Assembly (NCBI GenBank): GCA_004557655.1
Contig: SFGJ01000003.1
Coordinates: 62,001-126,000 of the forward strand
Length of the DNA: 64,000 bases
Reading direction: 5' to 3'
Source of the DNA: Clostridiales bacterium
Lineage (GTDB): Bacteria; Bacillota; Clostridia; Oscillospirales; Oscillospiraceae
The notes under the pieces are model-generated. The model made no database searches. It worked only from the letters and a program-made list of their open reading frames with translations, and was not told the DNA's origin. Of the stretch, positions 34,165 through 39,969 are shown in pieces (positions within the stretch are counted from its first letter, which is position 1; each line of letters starts with the position of its first letter). Both the position numbers and the translations under genes were made by a program.

Positions 34165-34533
34165 GTGAGCGAAAAGAACAAGTACCTCAAAGACCAATTT
34201 GAACGGGGAAAACAGTTAGGTGAGGACAAGAGCATTTCAGCAGGGGATGCAGTAAGGCAGATTATGGGCGAAGCGCGGGCAGAGTTCCAAGCGGCCAGCA
34301 TCTATACAAAGATGCGCAGCGAACGCAAGCAGAACGTGGCAAAGCGGTTACAGGAAACCAGAAAAAAGTGCGGGCTGACCCAGCAGGAAGCAGCCAAGAG
34401 GACGGGCATCAATGTGGTCACTCTGTCGGGCTATGAAATCGGCAAGAATGAACCGAATGTAGAGGCATTGGTGCGCTTTGCAGACCTGTACGGCGTAAGC
34501 ATGGATTATCTCACATGCAGAACAGAGGAGTAA
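34165..34533 (+). CDS. XRE-family transcriptional regulator of the element
   Basis: A 122-residue protein with an N-terminal charged, probably helical region (1-55) and a C-terminal lambda-repressor-type HTH (about 60-120): KRLQETRKKCGLTQQEAAKRTGINVVTLSGYEIGKNEPN. An HTH at the C-terminus with a helical N-terminal half is an uncommon order. The GTG at 34165 is chosen because GGAGG lies 8 nt upstream; an earlier GTG at 34156 overlaps that site. It is divergent from rep-int and surely recognises the three nearby operators. Probably keeps the element quiescent. Confidence 0.88.
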   Translation: MSEKNKYLKDQFERGKQLGEDKSISAGDAVRQIMGEARAEFQAASIYTKMRSERKQNVAKRLQETRKKCGLTQQEAAKRTGINVVTLSGYEIGKNEPNVEALVRFADLYGVSMDYLTCRTEE

Positions 34534-34549
34534 CCTCGGGTAAAGTAAG

Positions 34550-34593
34550 AGGCGGCCGCCCCAAATAATTAGGGGCGACCGCCTGTTTTTTTT
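34550..34593 (+). terminator. Terminator of the XRE gene
   Basis: AGGCGGCCGCCCC / GGGGCGACCGCCT hairpin and a run of T residues. Confidence 0.88.
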
Positions 34594-34684
34594 GTCGGGC
34601 ATACAGACCCGAGAAAATGAAATTTTTGCAACTTTTTTGAGTGTTTTCCAAATAATTCCAACAGCGTTCTTCGGCAAAACGACG

Positions 34685-34719
34685 AAAAGCCTCGGAACCC
34701 TTGAGATTCCGAGGTTTTT
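34685..34719. terminator. Element-encoded terminator next to tRNA-Val
   Basis: CCTCGGAA / TTCCGAGG hairpin with T runs on both sides. It sits just downstream of the tRNA-Val 3' end and would replace the native terminator now at 31936. Confidence 0.75.
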
Positions 34720-34723
34720 GAAG

Positions 34724-34769
34724 ATGGTGCGCGGTACAGGACTCGAACCTGTGACCCCATGCACGTCAA
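34724..34769. repeat. Right attachment repeat (within tRNA-Val)
   Basis: 46 bp matching 31965-32010 at 45 positions; forms the 3' half of the intact tRNA-Val up to the anticodon loop. Confidence 0.92.
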
Positions 34770-34800
34770 GCATGTGCTCTACCAGCTGAGCTAACCGCGC
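34725..34800 (-). tRNA. tRNA-Val (anticodon GAC)
   Basis: A 76-nt tRNA with encoded CCA. Acceptor GCGCGGT/ACCGCGC, anticodon stem CATGC/GCATG around TTGACGT, giving GAC (reads GUC). Its 3' half is supplied by the integrated element. Confidence 0.96.
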
Positions 34801-34812
34801 AAGAACAGTACT

Positions 34813-34841
34813 ATAATACCTTGTGTCCGTGCTTTTGTCAA
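34813..34841 (-). promoter_or_regulatory. tRNA-Val promoter
   Basis: Minus strand TTGACA, 17-bp spacer, TATTAT, 12 bp upstream of the tRNA 5' end. Confidence 0.85.
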
Positions 34842-35226
34842 GAACTTTCTAAAGAAAATGCACTTTTCGCTGCAAGAAATTCTGAGAGGGCTGCCGGAGC
34901 GCCGGGCACCTTGCTAAAAAGGGATTTACTTTTACGAAACAACGAGACAACAATTTTAAAAATGAAAAACCATTGCCTTGATCTAAGGAAATGACAGCAA
35001 TGTTGAGAAAAATGTTTTTCTGCTTTACAAACACGGCTGCTTAACGCAGGACATCTGCGCCGCTTCCCCCTTGCATTGCCCGGCCGGCACAGGGATGAAA
35101 CCGCCTAAATTACCTGTAGACTGAAAGTGAAAAAACATTATCTTTAATTATGTTACAGCATTCTGATCATCCTCTTCATCATGGTCGCTGTGATCTTCGG
35201 CCAAAAGGGCATTAAGAGCCTCCTGC
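34842..35226. other. Intergenic region with a possible gene remnant
   Basis: No intact gene. Between 35181 and 35282 an open stretch encodes about 33 residues, hydrophobic then charged (MVAVIFGQKGIKSLLLAY), lacking a ribosome binding site. The GQKGIKSLL part is reminiscent of YibE/F-like membrane proteins, so it may be a decayed fragment. The rest shows nothing I can interpret. Confidence 0.35.
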
Positions 35227-35255
35227 TTGCGTATGTGGCCGCAATTTGTTATACT
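35227..35255 (+). promoter_or_regulatory. Promoter of the SDR gene
   Basis: TTGCGT, 17-bp spacer, TATACT, about 32 bp before the start codon. Confidence 0.7.
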
Positions 35256-35287
35256 GTGGGCAGAAGATTCGCGGGAGGATAAGAATT

Positions 35288-36022
35288 ATGGAGAAGATTG
35301 CGCTGGTCACCGGGGCATCCCGGGGCATCGGTCGGGCCATAGCCACAGAATTGGCACACAGAGGGTGGGCCGTCTGTATCGGCTACCGTGTGCGGCAGGA
35401 CAAGGCAGAGAAGCTGGCGGCGGAGCTGGCGGGCGAGGGCTGCCGGGTAATGACCTGCCAGGCGGATGTGTCCCGCCGGGAGGAGGTAGAGCGGATGGTC
35501 CGCCGGGTAGAGCAGACCCTCGGCCCCGTATCCCTGCTGGTGAACAATGCCGGTATCGCCGGACAATGCCTGTTTCAGGATTTGACGGACGAGCGGTGGC
35601 ATGAGTTCTTCTCCGTGAATGTGGACGGAGCCTTTTACGCCAGCCGCGCGGTGCTGCCTCATATGCTCCATGAGCATGAGGGCTGCATCGTGAACATCTC
35701 CTCCATCTGGGGACAGCGGGGTGCAAGCTGCGAGGTGGCCTATTCCGCCACCAAGGCCGCCCTCATCGGCTTGACCCGCTCGCTGGCTGCGGAGCTGGCG
35801 CCCAGCCACATCCGGGTGAACTGCGTGGCGCCGGGGGTCATCCGGACGGATATGCTGAACGAGCTGCCGCAGTCACTGCTGCCGCAGTTGGCGGAGCAGA
35901 CACCCATGGGACGCCTGGGCACGCCGGAGGATATTGCGGCGGCGGTGGCATTTCTGGCCTCATCCGAGGCAGATTTCATCACCGGACAGGTGCTGACCTG
36001 CGACGGGGGATTTATTCTCTGA
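35288..36022 (+). CDS. SDR-family oxidoreductase (FabG-like)
   Basis: A 244-residue short-chain dehydrogenase/reductase. The Rossmann cofactor motif TGASRGIGRAIA is at residues 8-19, NNAG is near 88, and the catalytic set is Ser in NISSIWG, then Y-S-A-T-K (YSATKAAL). The C-terminus has GQVLTCDGGF. Closest in look to 3-oxoacyl-ACP reductase FabG, but it stands alone, away from fatty-acid genes, so another ketone/alcohol substrate is possible. The ATG at 35288 follows GGGAGGAT. Confidence 0.9.
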   Translation: MEKIALVTGASRGIGRAIATELAHRGWAVCIGYRVRQDKAEKLAAELAGEGCRVMTCQADVSRREEVERMVRRVEQTLGPVSLLVNNAGIAGQCLFQDLTDERWHEFFSVNVDGAFYASRAVLPHMLHEHEGCIVNISSIWGQRGASCEVAYSATKAALIGLTRSLAAELAPSHIRVNCVAPGVIRTDMLNELPQSLLPQLAEQTPMGRLGTPEDIAAAVAFLASSEADFITGQVLTCDGGFIL

Positions 36023-36072
36023 AAAAAATATACGGGGATGTTGCTTTTCACTGGGCAACATCCCCGTGTTTT
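36022..36072. terminator. Bidirectional terminator
   Basis: ACGGGGATGTTGC / GCAACATCCCCGT hairpin with an A run before and T-rich DNA after, between the convergent SDR and XRE-S24 genes. Confidence 0.88.
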
Positions 36073-36075
36073 CGT

Positions 36076-36828
36076 TTATAGAGGGAGGGGCGGTGTGTGG
36101 AGCATCACCCGGCCGAAGCAGGTGAGGCTGCGGCCGCTGCCGGCGGTAAACACCTGATCTGCGTCGCTGCGACGGCGATTGAGGGAAAAGAGATACACAG
36201 TGCCCATAGGGTCCCGATAATACTGCTTGCAGAGCATGTCCCCATCCACGCAGAAGATTCCCACATCGCCGGGGCGCAGGGGATCGTGGTTCACATACAC
36301 CACGGATTCGTCGCTAATATACGGCTCCATGCTGTCCCCCTGGATCCGCACCGCCAGCTCCGCTCCCGGGGGCACCTCCCCCTCTACAGCCAGCAGCTCA
36401 TAGTCCTCGCCGAATACCGGGGCCGCATAGCCGGCCGCCGCCGGGGAGCGGTACAGCGGAATGGTGCGCGCTTCCGGGATAGGACGGTCCCGCTCCGCCT
36501 CCGCCTGCATGAGGCCCAGCGCGTCCAGCATGGTGTTTAGAGTCTGCCGCCCGGTGAGACCCAGCTCACGGTATCTCTTCAGCAGAAACTGTTCCTCGTC
36601 GCTGACAGCCTGGCCCGACCTCCCGGCGGCATAAAAGTCCCGGTAGAGGTAATTCGGATCCACCTGCAGCACATCAAACAGCCGCAGCAGCACGCTTTCC
36701 TTGGGAGTGCTGACGCCGGTTTCGTAGTTTCCCACCGCCGAGGGCGTGATGCCCAGCCGTTTTGCCAGCTCCTCCCGACTGATACCCAGTTCCTTTCGCC
36801 GCCACCGCAGCTGGTCGCCAAATCCCAT
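36076..36828 (-). CDS. XRE-S24 (LexA/CI-like) repressor-protease
   Basis: A 250-residue repressor. The N-terminal HTH (residues 1-60: RRKELGISREELAKRLGITPSAVGNYETG) is XRE type. The C-terminal S24 peptidase domain has the Ser in RIQGDSMEPYISDE and the Lys in DMLCKQYYRD. An AAAGYAAP segment between the domains contains an Ala-Gly that fits a self-cleavage site. It probably self-cleaves on RecA activation or another stress cue and derepresses targets. It differs from classical LexA, whose HTH is winged. GGAGG lies 7 nt before the ATG. Confidence 0.92.
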   Translation of the reverse strand: MGFGDQLRWRRKELGISREELAKRLGITPSAVGNYETGVSTPKESVLLRLFDVLQVDPNYLYRDFYAAGRSGQAVSDEEQFLLKRYRELGLTGRQTLNTMLDALGLMQAEAERDRPIPEARTIPLYRSPAAAGYAAPVFGEDYELLAVEGEVPPGAELAVRIQGDSMEPYISDESVVYVNHDPLRPGDVGIFCVDGDMLCKQYYRDPMGTVYLFSLNRRRSDADQVFTAGSGRSLTCFGRVMLHTPPLPL

Positions 36829-36866
36829 ATTCCGTCCTCCCGACAATCTTCGACATTGTTAGACAC

Positions 36867-36895
36867 AGTGTACGACAATTTTGTGATATTGTCAA
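36867..36895 (-). promoter_or_regulatory. XRE-S24 promoter
   Basis: Minus strand TTGACA (36895-36890), 17-bp spacer, TACACT (36872-36867). An ACAAT-N8-ATTGT dyad (36875-36892) lies inside it, and a second ACAAT-N7-ATTGT dyad (36843-36859) lies just downstream. Confidence 0.82.
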
Positions 36896-36904
36896 CAAAA
36901 AAAT

Positions 36905-36948
36905 ACAAGAATCTTGTTAGGAAAGTGTTGACACAACAAGATTCTTGT
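36905..36948. promoter_or_regulatory. Paired ACAAGANTCTTGT operators
   Basis: Two perfect 13-bp palindromes: ACAAGAATCTTGT (36905-36917) and ACAAGATTCTTGT (36936-36948), starts 31 bp apart. They lie upstream of the XRE-S24 promoter; the second overlaps a TTGACA on the plus strand. Binding by the adjacent regulator or another protein is inferred. Confidence 0.75.
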
Positions 36949-37037
36949 GATAATGTAGGAAAGGAGCCAAGAAATTTGTGATTTTTGGGGAGTAAACGAG
37001 GAAAAGACGGAAATATAGGATAGCGCAAAAAGGCACA

Positions 37038-37066
37038 AAAAAACCGATCGCTTTCGCAATCGGCTT
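37038..37066 (-). terminator. Terminator of the tRNA-Thr-Tyr transcript
   Basis: GCCGAT / ATCGGT hairpin, then seven T residues on the minus strand, directly downstream of tRNA-Tyr. Confidence 0.82.
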
Positions 37067-37067
37067 T

Positions 37068-37152
37068 TGGTGGGGGATGGTGGATTCGAACCACCGAAGG
37101 CATCGCCAGCAGATTTACAGTCTGTCCCCTTTGGCCACTCGGGAAATCCCCC
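37068..37152 (-). tRNA. tRNA-Tyr (anticodon GTA)
   Basis: An 85-nt class II tRNA with encoded CCA. Acceptor GGGGGAT/ATCCCCC, anticodon loop CTGTAAA giving GTA, and a long variable arm. Confidence 0.96.
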
Positions 37153-37167
37153 ATGTAAATGTAAAAT

Positions 37168-37243
37168 TGGAGCTGGTGGACGGATTCGAACCCCCGACCT
37201 GCTGATTACAAATCAGCTGCTCTACCAGCTGAGCTACACCAGC
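37168..37243 (-). tRNA. tRNA-Thr (anticodon TGT)
   Basis: A 76-nt tRNA with encoded CCA. Acceptor GCTGGTG/CACCAGC, anticodon stem CTGAT/ATCAG around TTTGTAA, giving TGT (reads ACA). Same transcript as tRNA-Tyr, 15 bp apart. Confidence 0.96.
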
Positions 37244-37262
37244 ACAACAACCAGCGAACATT

Positions 37263-37291
37263 ATGCTACCACAAAGCCTGAAATTTGTCAA
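37263..37291 (-). promoter_or_regulatory. Promoter of tRNA-Thr and tRNA-Tyr
   Basis: Minus strand TTGACA, 17-bp spacer, TAGCAT, about 20 bp before tRNA-Thr. Confidence 0.75.
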
Positions 37292-37344
37292 GAAAAAAGT
37301 TGCTTATCTGTTTGTTTTTTTAAAAAGGAAGGAGACGGAAGAAG

Positions 37345-37578
37345 ATGACCTTGCAGCAGCTATCCCAGCAGTACCAGGAGGAGGCGCAGACCCTGCACCG
37401 CCGCATCGTTTCCCTGCGTCTGGAGCAGGCCCGGTGCGGCGACCGGGAGAGCGCCGAGCATCTGCAGCGGCGCATCCGGGATCTGGAGCCCTTGCACCGG
37501 CAGACCCGGCAACTGGCGGAGCTTACCGCCCGGTACTATGACAGGGGGTACCACAGAAATGCGTATTACACCCTCTGA
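37345..37578 (+). CDS. Small helical protein preceding a sigma-like gene
   Basis: A 77-residue, strongly helical, Arg/Gln/Glu-rich protein (LSQQYQEEAQTLHRRIVSLRLEQARCGDRESAEHLQRRI) that is probably a coiled coil. I recognise no catalytic motif. Its end overlaps the start of the next gene by 20 bp, so the two are co-translated. Pairs of this kind, a short coiled-coil protein before a truncated sigma-like protein, are common in Clostridia mobile DNA and prophage remnants (recollection of pattern, not a proof). GGAAGGAGACGGAAGAAG precedes the ATG. Confidence 0.7.
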   Translation: MTLQQLSQQYQEEAQTLHRRIVSLRLEQARCGDRESAEHLQRRIRDLEPLHRQTRQLAELTARYYDRGYHRNAYYTL

Positions 37579-37855
37579 GGCTTACGACCCCATTGACATC
37601 GCCAGCCTGTGCCTGTGGCAGCGGGAGCAGTCCGGCGACAACCGGGACCGCATCCAACGCCTGCTGAGCAACTTGCCCTTGGCGGTGCGGCAGGAGCTTA
37701 CTCCCCGGCAGCAGGAGATCCTGCATATGCATTTCACCGGCGGCATGAGCGTCACCGCCATTGCCAAAGAACTGGGCGTGAACAAGTCCACCGTGTCCCG
37801 TTCCCTGAGCCGCAGCATGGAGCGGTTGTATAAGTCCCTGCGGTATAGTTTGTAG
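37559..37855 (+). CDS. Sigma-70 region-4-like HTH protein
   Basis: A 98-residue protein. The C-terminal half has a sigma-70 region 4-type helix-turn-helix: LTPRQQEILHMHFTGGMSVTAIAKELGVNKSTVSRSLSRSMERL. There is no region 2, so it cannot be a complete sigma factor; it may bind RNA polymerase or act as a stand-alone DNA-binding protein. The ATG at 37559 is taken over an earlier one at 37538 because AGGGGG lies 9 nt upstream and it gives a modest overlap. Targets unknown. Confidence 0.75.
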   Translation: MRITPSEAYDPIDIASLCLWQREQSGDNRDRIQRLLSNLPLAVRQELTPRQQEILHMHFTGGMSVTAIAKELGVNKSTVSRSLSRSMERLYKSLRYSL

Positions 37856-37865
37856 GGTTGACCAA

Positions 37866-37894
37866 TTGACTTTTTGCCGAATTGTGGGAATAAT
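37866..37894 (+). promoter_or_regulatory. Promoter of the YitT gene
   Basis: TTGACT, 17-bp spacer, AATAAT, about 30 bp before the ATG. Confidence 0.68.
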
Positions 37895-37925
37895 GAAGTC
37901 GAGAACAAAAAAGGAGGACTGTCTT

Positions 37926-38807
37926 ATGTTCAGCAAGGCATTGCACAACCGCTGGCTGCGGCTGTGCGTGGGCGTTCTGGGTGAGCTGATTGTGGCCGCA
38001 TCCATCAACCTCTTCATCGTGCCCCATAATTTATACACCGGAGGGCTGCTGGGCTTTTGTCAACTCATTCGCACCGTGGCTGCACAGAACCTGGAGCTGA
38101 CTCCGGGATTTGACTTCTCGGGCATACTGTATCTTCTGCTGAACATTCCACTGCTTGTGCTGGCGTGGAGGAATCTGGGCCGGGCTTTTGTGCTGCGGAC
38201 GATAACATGCACGGTGTGCTGCTCGCTGTTTCTCACGCTGATCCCGGTGCCGGCGGAGCCCATCATCGAGGACCTGCTGACCAGCTGCCTGCTGGGCGGC
38301 ATCGTGGGCGGCTTTGCCGGAGGAATGATCCTGACCTGTGGGTGCAGCGGCGGCGGACTGGATATTCTGGGGCTGTACCTGAGCAAGAAGGGCAAGGGCT
38401 TCACCGTGGGCAAGTTCAGTGTCTCCTGCAATGCTGTGCTCTATGCCCTGTGTCTGGTGCTGTTTGACGCCTCCACTGCCATCTACTCCACCATCTACAC
38501 GGTTTTCAGCAGCCTGTTTCTGGACCGGTCCCACCAGCAGAGCATTACCGTGCAGATGCTGATTTTCACCAAGGAGAAACACCCGGAGCTGCCCCGGTTC
38601 ATTATGGAGACGCTGGAGCGCGGTGTCACCTGTTGGAAGGGACACGGCGGATACACCGGCCAGCCTCTGGAGGTGCTGTGCGTGTGCCTGAACAAGTATG
38701 AGATTGAGACTCTGCGCCGGGAGATACGGAAGATTGATCCCCAAGCATTCTTCATCGTGCAGGAGGGCGTGCAGGTAGGCGGCCACTTTGAAAAACATCT
38801 GTACTGA
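37926..38807 (+). CDS. YitT family membrane protein
   Basis: A 293-residue YitT/DUF2179-type protein. About five hydrophobic segments fill residues 10-190 (VPHNLYTGGLLGFCQLI, GGIVGGFAGGMILTCGCSGGGLDILGLYLSKKGKGFTVG), followed by a C-terminal cytoplasmic DUF2179 domain with a pattern ending IDPQAFFIVQEGVQVGGHF. Function in Clostridia is unknown. Start ATG at 37926 behind AAAGGAGGACTGTC. Confidence 0.92.
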   Translation: MFSKALHNRWLRLCVGVLGELIVAASINLFIVPHNLYTGGLLGFCQLIRTVAAQNLELTPGFDFSGILYLLLNIPLLVLAWRNLGRAFVLRTITCTVCCSLFLTLIPVPAEPIIEDLLTSCLLGGIVGGFAGGMILTCGCSGGGLDILGLYLSKKGKGFTVGKFSVSCNAVLYALCLVLFDASTAIYSTIYTVFSSLFLDRSHQQSITVQMLIFTKEKHPELPRFIMETLERGVTCWKGHGGYTGQPLEVLCVCLNKYEIETLRREIRKIDPQAFFIVQEGVQVGGHFEKHLY

Positions 38808-38813
38808 GCAAAA

Positions 38814-38849
38814 AGACCTGCCTCGCGGGACAGCGGGGCAGGTCTTTTT
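38814..38849 (+). terminator. Terminator of the YitT gene
   Basis: AGACCTGCCTCGC / GCGGGGCAGGTCT hairpin and TTTTT. Confidence 0.88.
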
Positions 38850-39124
38850 GTGTTCAACGCAGCATAGATTGCGTGAACGCCGCCGCTGTGCTGCCATGCG
38901 TATCGGAAGGAGGCGGAGAAGCATGAATGCCTATGTGACCGTCGACAGGGTGAAAATGACCAAGCTATACCCGGAGGGAGGTGCCGAAGCGCCGCCGGTG
39001 GCGGATGCGGCAAAAATTTGCTGGCGGCCCCGCTGTGCGGCCACACGCATCCGGGCACCAAAATATGCTCCCGGCAAGTTTTTCTCGCTTCGCTCGCGCC
39101 CTATTGATCCTCTGCCCGCTAAAA

Positions 39125-39162
39125 CAAAAAAAGAAGGATACACGAAAGTGTATCCTTCTTTT
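39125..39162. terminator. Terminator of tRNA-Gly
   Basis: AAGAAGGATACAC / GTGTATCCTTCTT hairpin with T runs on both sides, directly downstream of tRNA-Gly. Confidence 0.9.
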
Positions 39163-39238
39163 TGGAGCGGGCGACGAGGCTCGAACTCGCTACCTCGACC
39201 TTGGCAAGGTCGCGCTCTACCAGATGAGCTACGCCCGC
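39163..39238 (-). tRNA. tRNA-Gly (anticodon GCC)
   Basis: A 76-nt tRNA with encoded CCA. Acceptor GCGGGCG/CGCCCGC, anticodon stem CGACC/GGTCG around TTGCCAA, giving GCC (reads GGC). Confidence 0.96.
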
Positions 39239-39250
39239 ACAGCAATGGTT

Positions 39251-39279
39251 ATTATAAGGCATGAAACAACCATTGTCAA
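39251..39279 (-). promoter_or_regulatory. tRNA-Gly promoter
   Basis: Minus strand TTGACA, 17-bp spacer, TATAAT: exact consensus hexamers, 12 bp upstream of tRNA-Gly. Confidence 0.9.
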
Positions 39280-39288
39280 TAGGTTTTT

Positions 39289-39933
39289 TCACTCTTTCAG
39301 AATTATTTCTACGATCCCCCAGGTATCGCTGTCGGGATAGAAATGCACCTGCCACGGCAGGCCTCCGTGGCCCATTTCCCGCTGCACTTCCGCAACGGAG
39401 CTGTATACTGCCTGCCGGCTGTCGGCAAAGCCGCTCACCTGCACGGCCAGTTCCTGCCCGTCGTTTTCCGCCGCGATCCGCAGCAGATCCGTCAGAGCCG
39501 ACCCATTGGTGGCGTGGACAATGGCCTTGATCTGCTGCGCCGTCCGGCGATACCCGGCGGTGAAGCTAAGCTGGATATAGCCCCGGCCTTCGTCTACGGT
39601 GTAGGTCAGGTATTCCAGCGCATAGGCGCCCAGGGGCGTTTCCAGCAGCACCTCATCGCAGGCCTTCTGCGCCATCCGGGACGCATCGGGCACTGCGCTG
39701 CTGCCATAGAGCCAAACGGTGCCGCTCTCGCTGTGCGCGCCCACCAGCAGCAGGAGATCGTTCACCAGATCCTGATAGCTCTCCGCCCGCAGCACATCCC
39801 GGCGATCCCCCTCATAATAGGTGGCACTGTGGGGCGAGCTGCGGCTGTATTCCCGCTGCAGCAGCAGGCTGCAGCCGGACAGAAGGACAGCCGTACACAG
39901 GAGCAATATGGCGGGTATAGGTCTCTTTTTCAC
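39289..39933 (-). CDS. Lipoprotein of unknown function (topoisomerase locus)
   Basis: A 214-residue lipoprotein. The signal VKKRPIPAILLLCTAVLLSGC has a lipidated Cys near residue 21. The mature part is a soluble domain with EYSRSSPHSATYYEGDRRDVL, AYALEYLTYTVDEGRGYIQLSFTAGYRRTAQQI and LAVQVSGFADSRQAVYSSVAEVQ. I do not recognise the family; it may be a peptidase- or GerMN-like beta-alpha fold, but no catalytic set is clear. The GTG at 39933 with AAGGAG at a normal distance is preferred over the GTG at 39942. It lies 36 bp downstream of the parC-like gene, so it probably is co-transcribed. Confidence 0.72.
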   Translation of the reverse strand: MKKRPIPAILLLCTAVLLSGCSLLLQREYSRSSPHSATYYEGDRRDVLRAESYQDLVNDLLLLVGAHSESGTVWLYGSSAVPDASRMAQKACDEVLLETPLGAYALEYLTYTVDEGRGYIQLSFTAGYRRTAQQIKAIVHATNGSALTDLLRIAAENDGQELAVQVSGFADSRQAVYSSVAEVQREMGHGGLPWQVHFYPDSDTWGIVEIILKE

Positions 39934-39969
39934 AGGCGGCACTCCTTTCTGTCCGTTTTCGGCATGGTC

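Larger units (their letters stand above)
31965..34769. mobile_element. Minimal integrative element in tRNA-Val(GAC)
   Basis: About 2.76 kb between two 46-bp direct repeats derived from the 3' half of tRNA-Val. It encodes only a tyrosine integrase, an HUH rolling-circle Rep and a divergent XRE regulator, plus a GC-rich structured non-coding segment. It carries its own terminator beside the reconstituted tRNA end. No relaxase, capsid, toxin or cargo gene is seen. It looks like an integrated rolling-circle plasmid or phage-satellite-like element (inference). Confidence 0.9.

Noticed and set aside
33910..34197. Frame ending VSFEEMREQLAAAAAKRFASLRP
   Set aside because: The tail looks protein-like, but the frame spans the operators and both promoters, and the terminal part lacks a start with a ribosome binding site.
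34348..34773. Frame running through tRNA-Val (LDVHGVTGSSPVP)
   Set aside because: This peptide is a translation of the tRNA itself, a known artefact.
34849..35034. 61-residue frame downstream-side of tRNA-Val promoter
   Set aside because: No ribosome binding site and no recognisable pattern.
37345..37855. Complete alternative sigma factor
   Set aside because: Only a region-4-type HTH is seen; no region 2 for promoter melting, so it is not called a sigma factor.
38923..39264. Open frame MNAYVTVDRVKMTKLYPEGG with a good AGGAGG site
   Set aside because: It runs through a terminator hairpin and tRNA-Gly, so it cannot be a real full gene; at most a decayed start.
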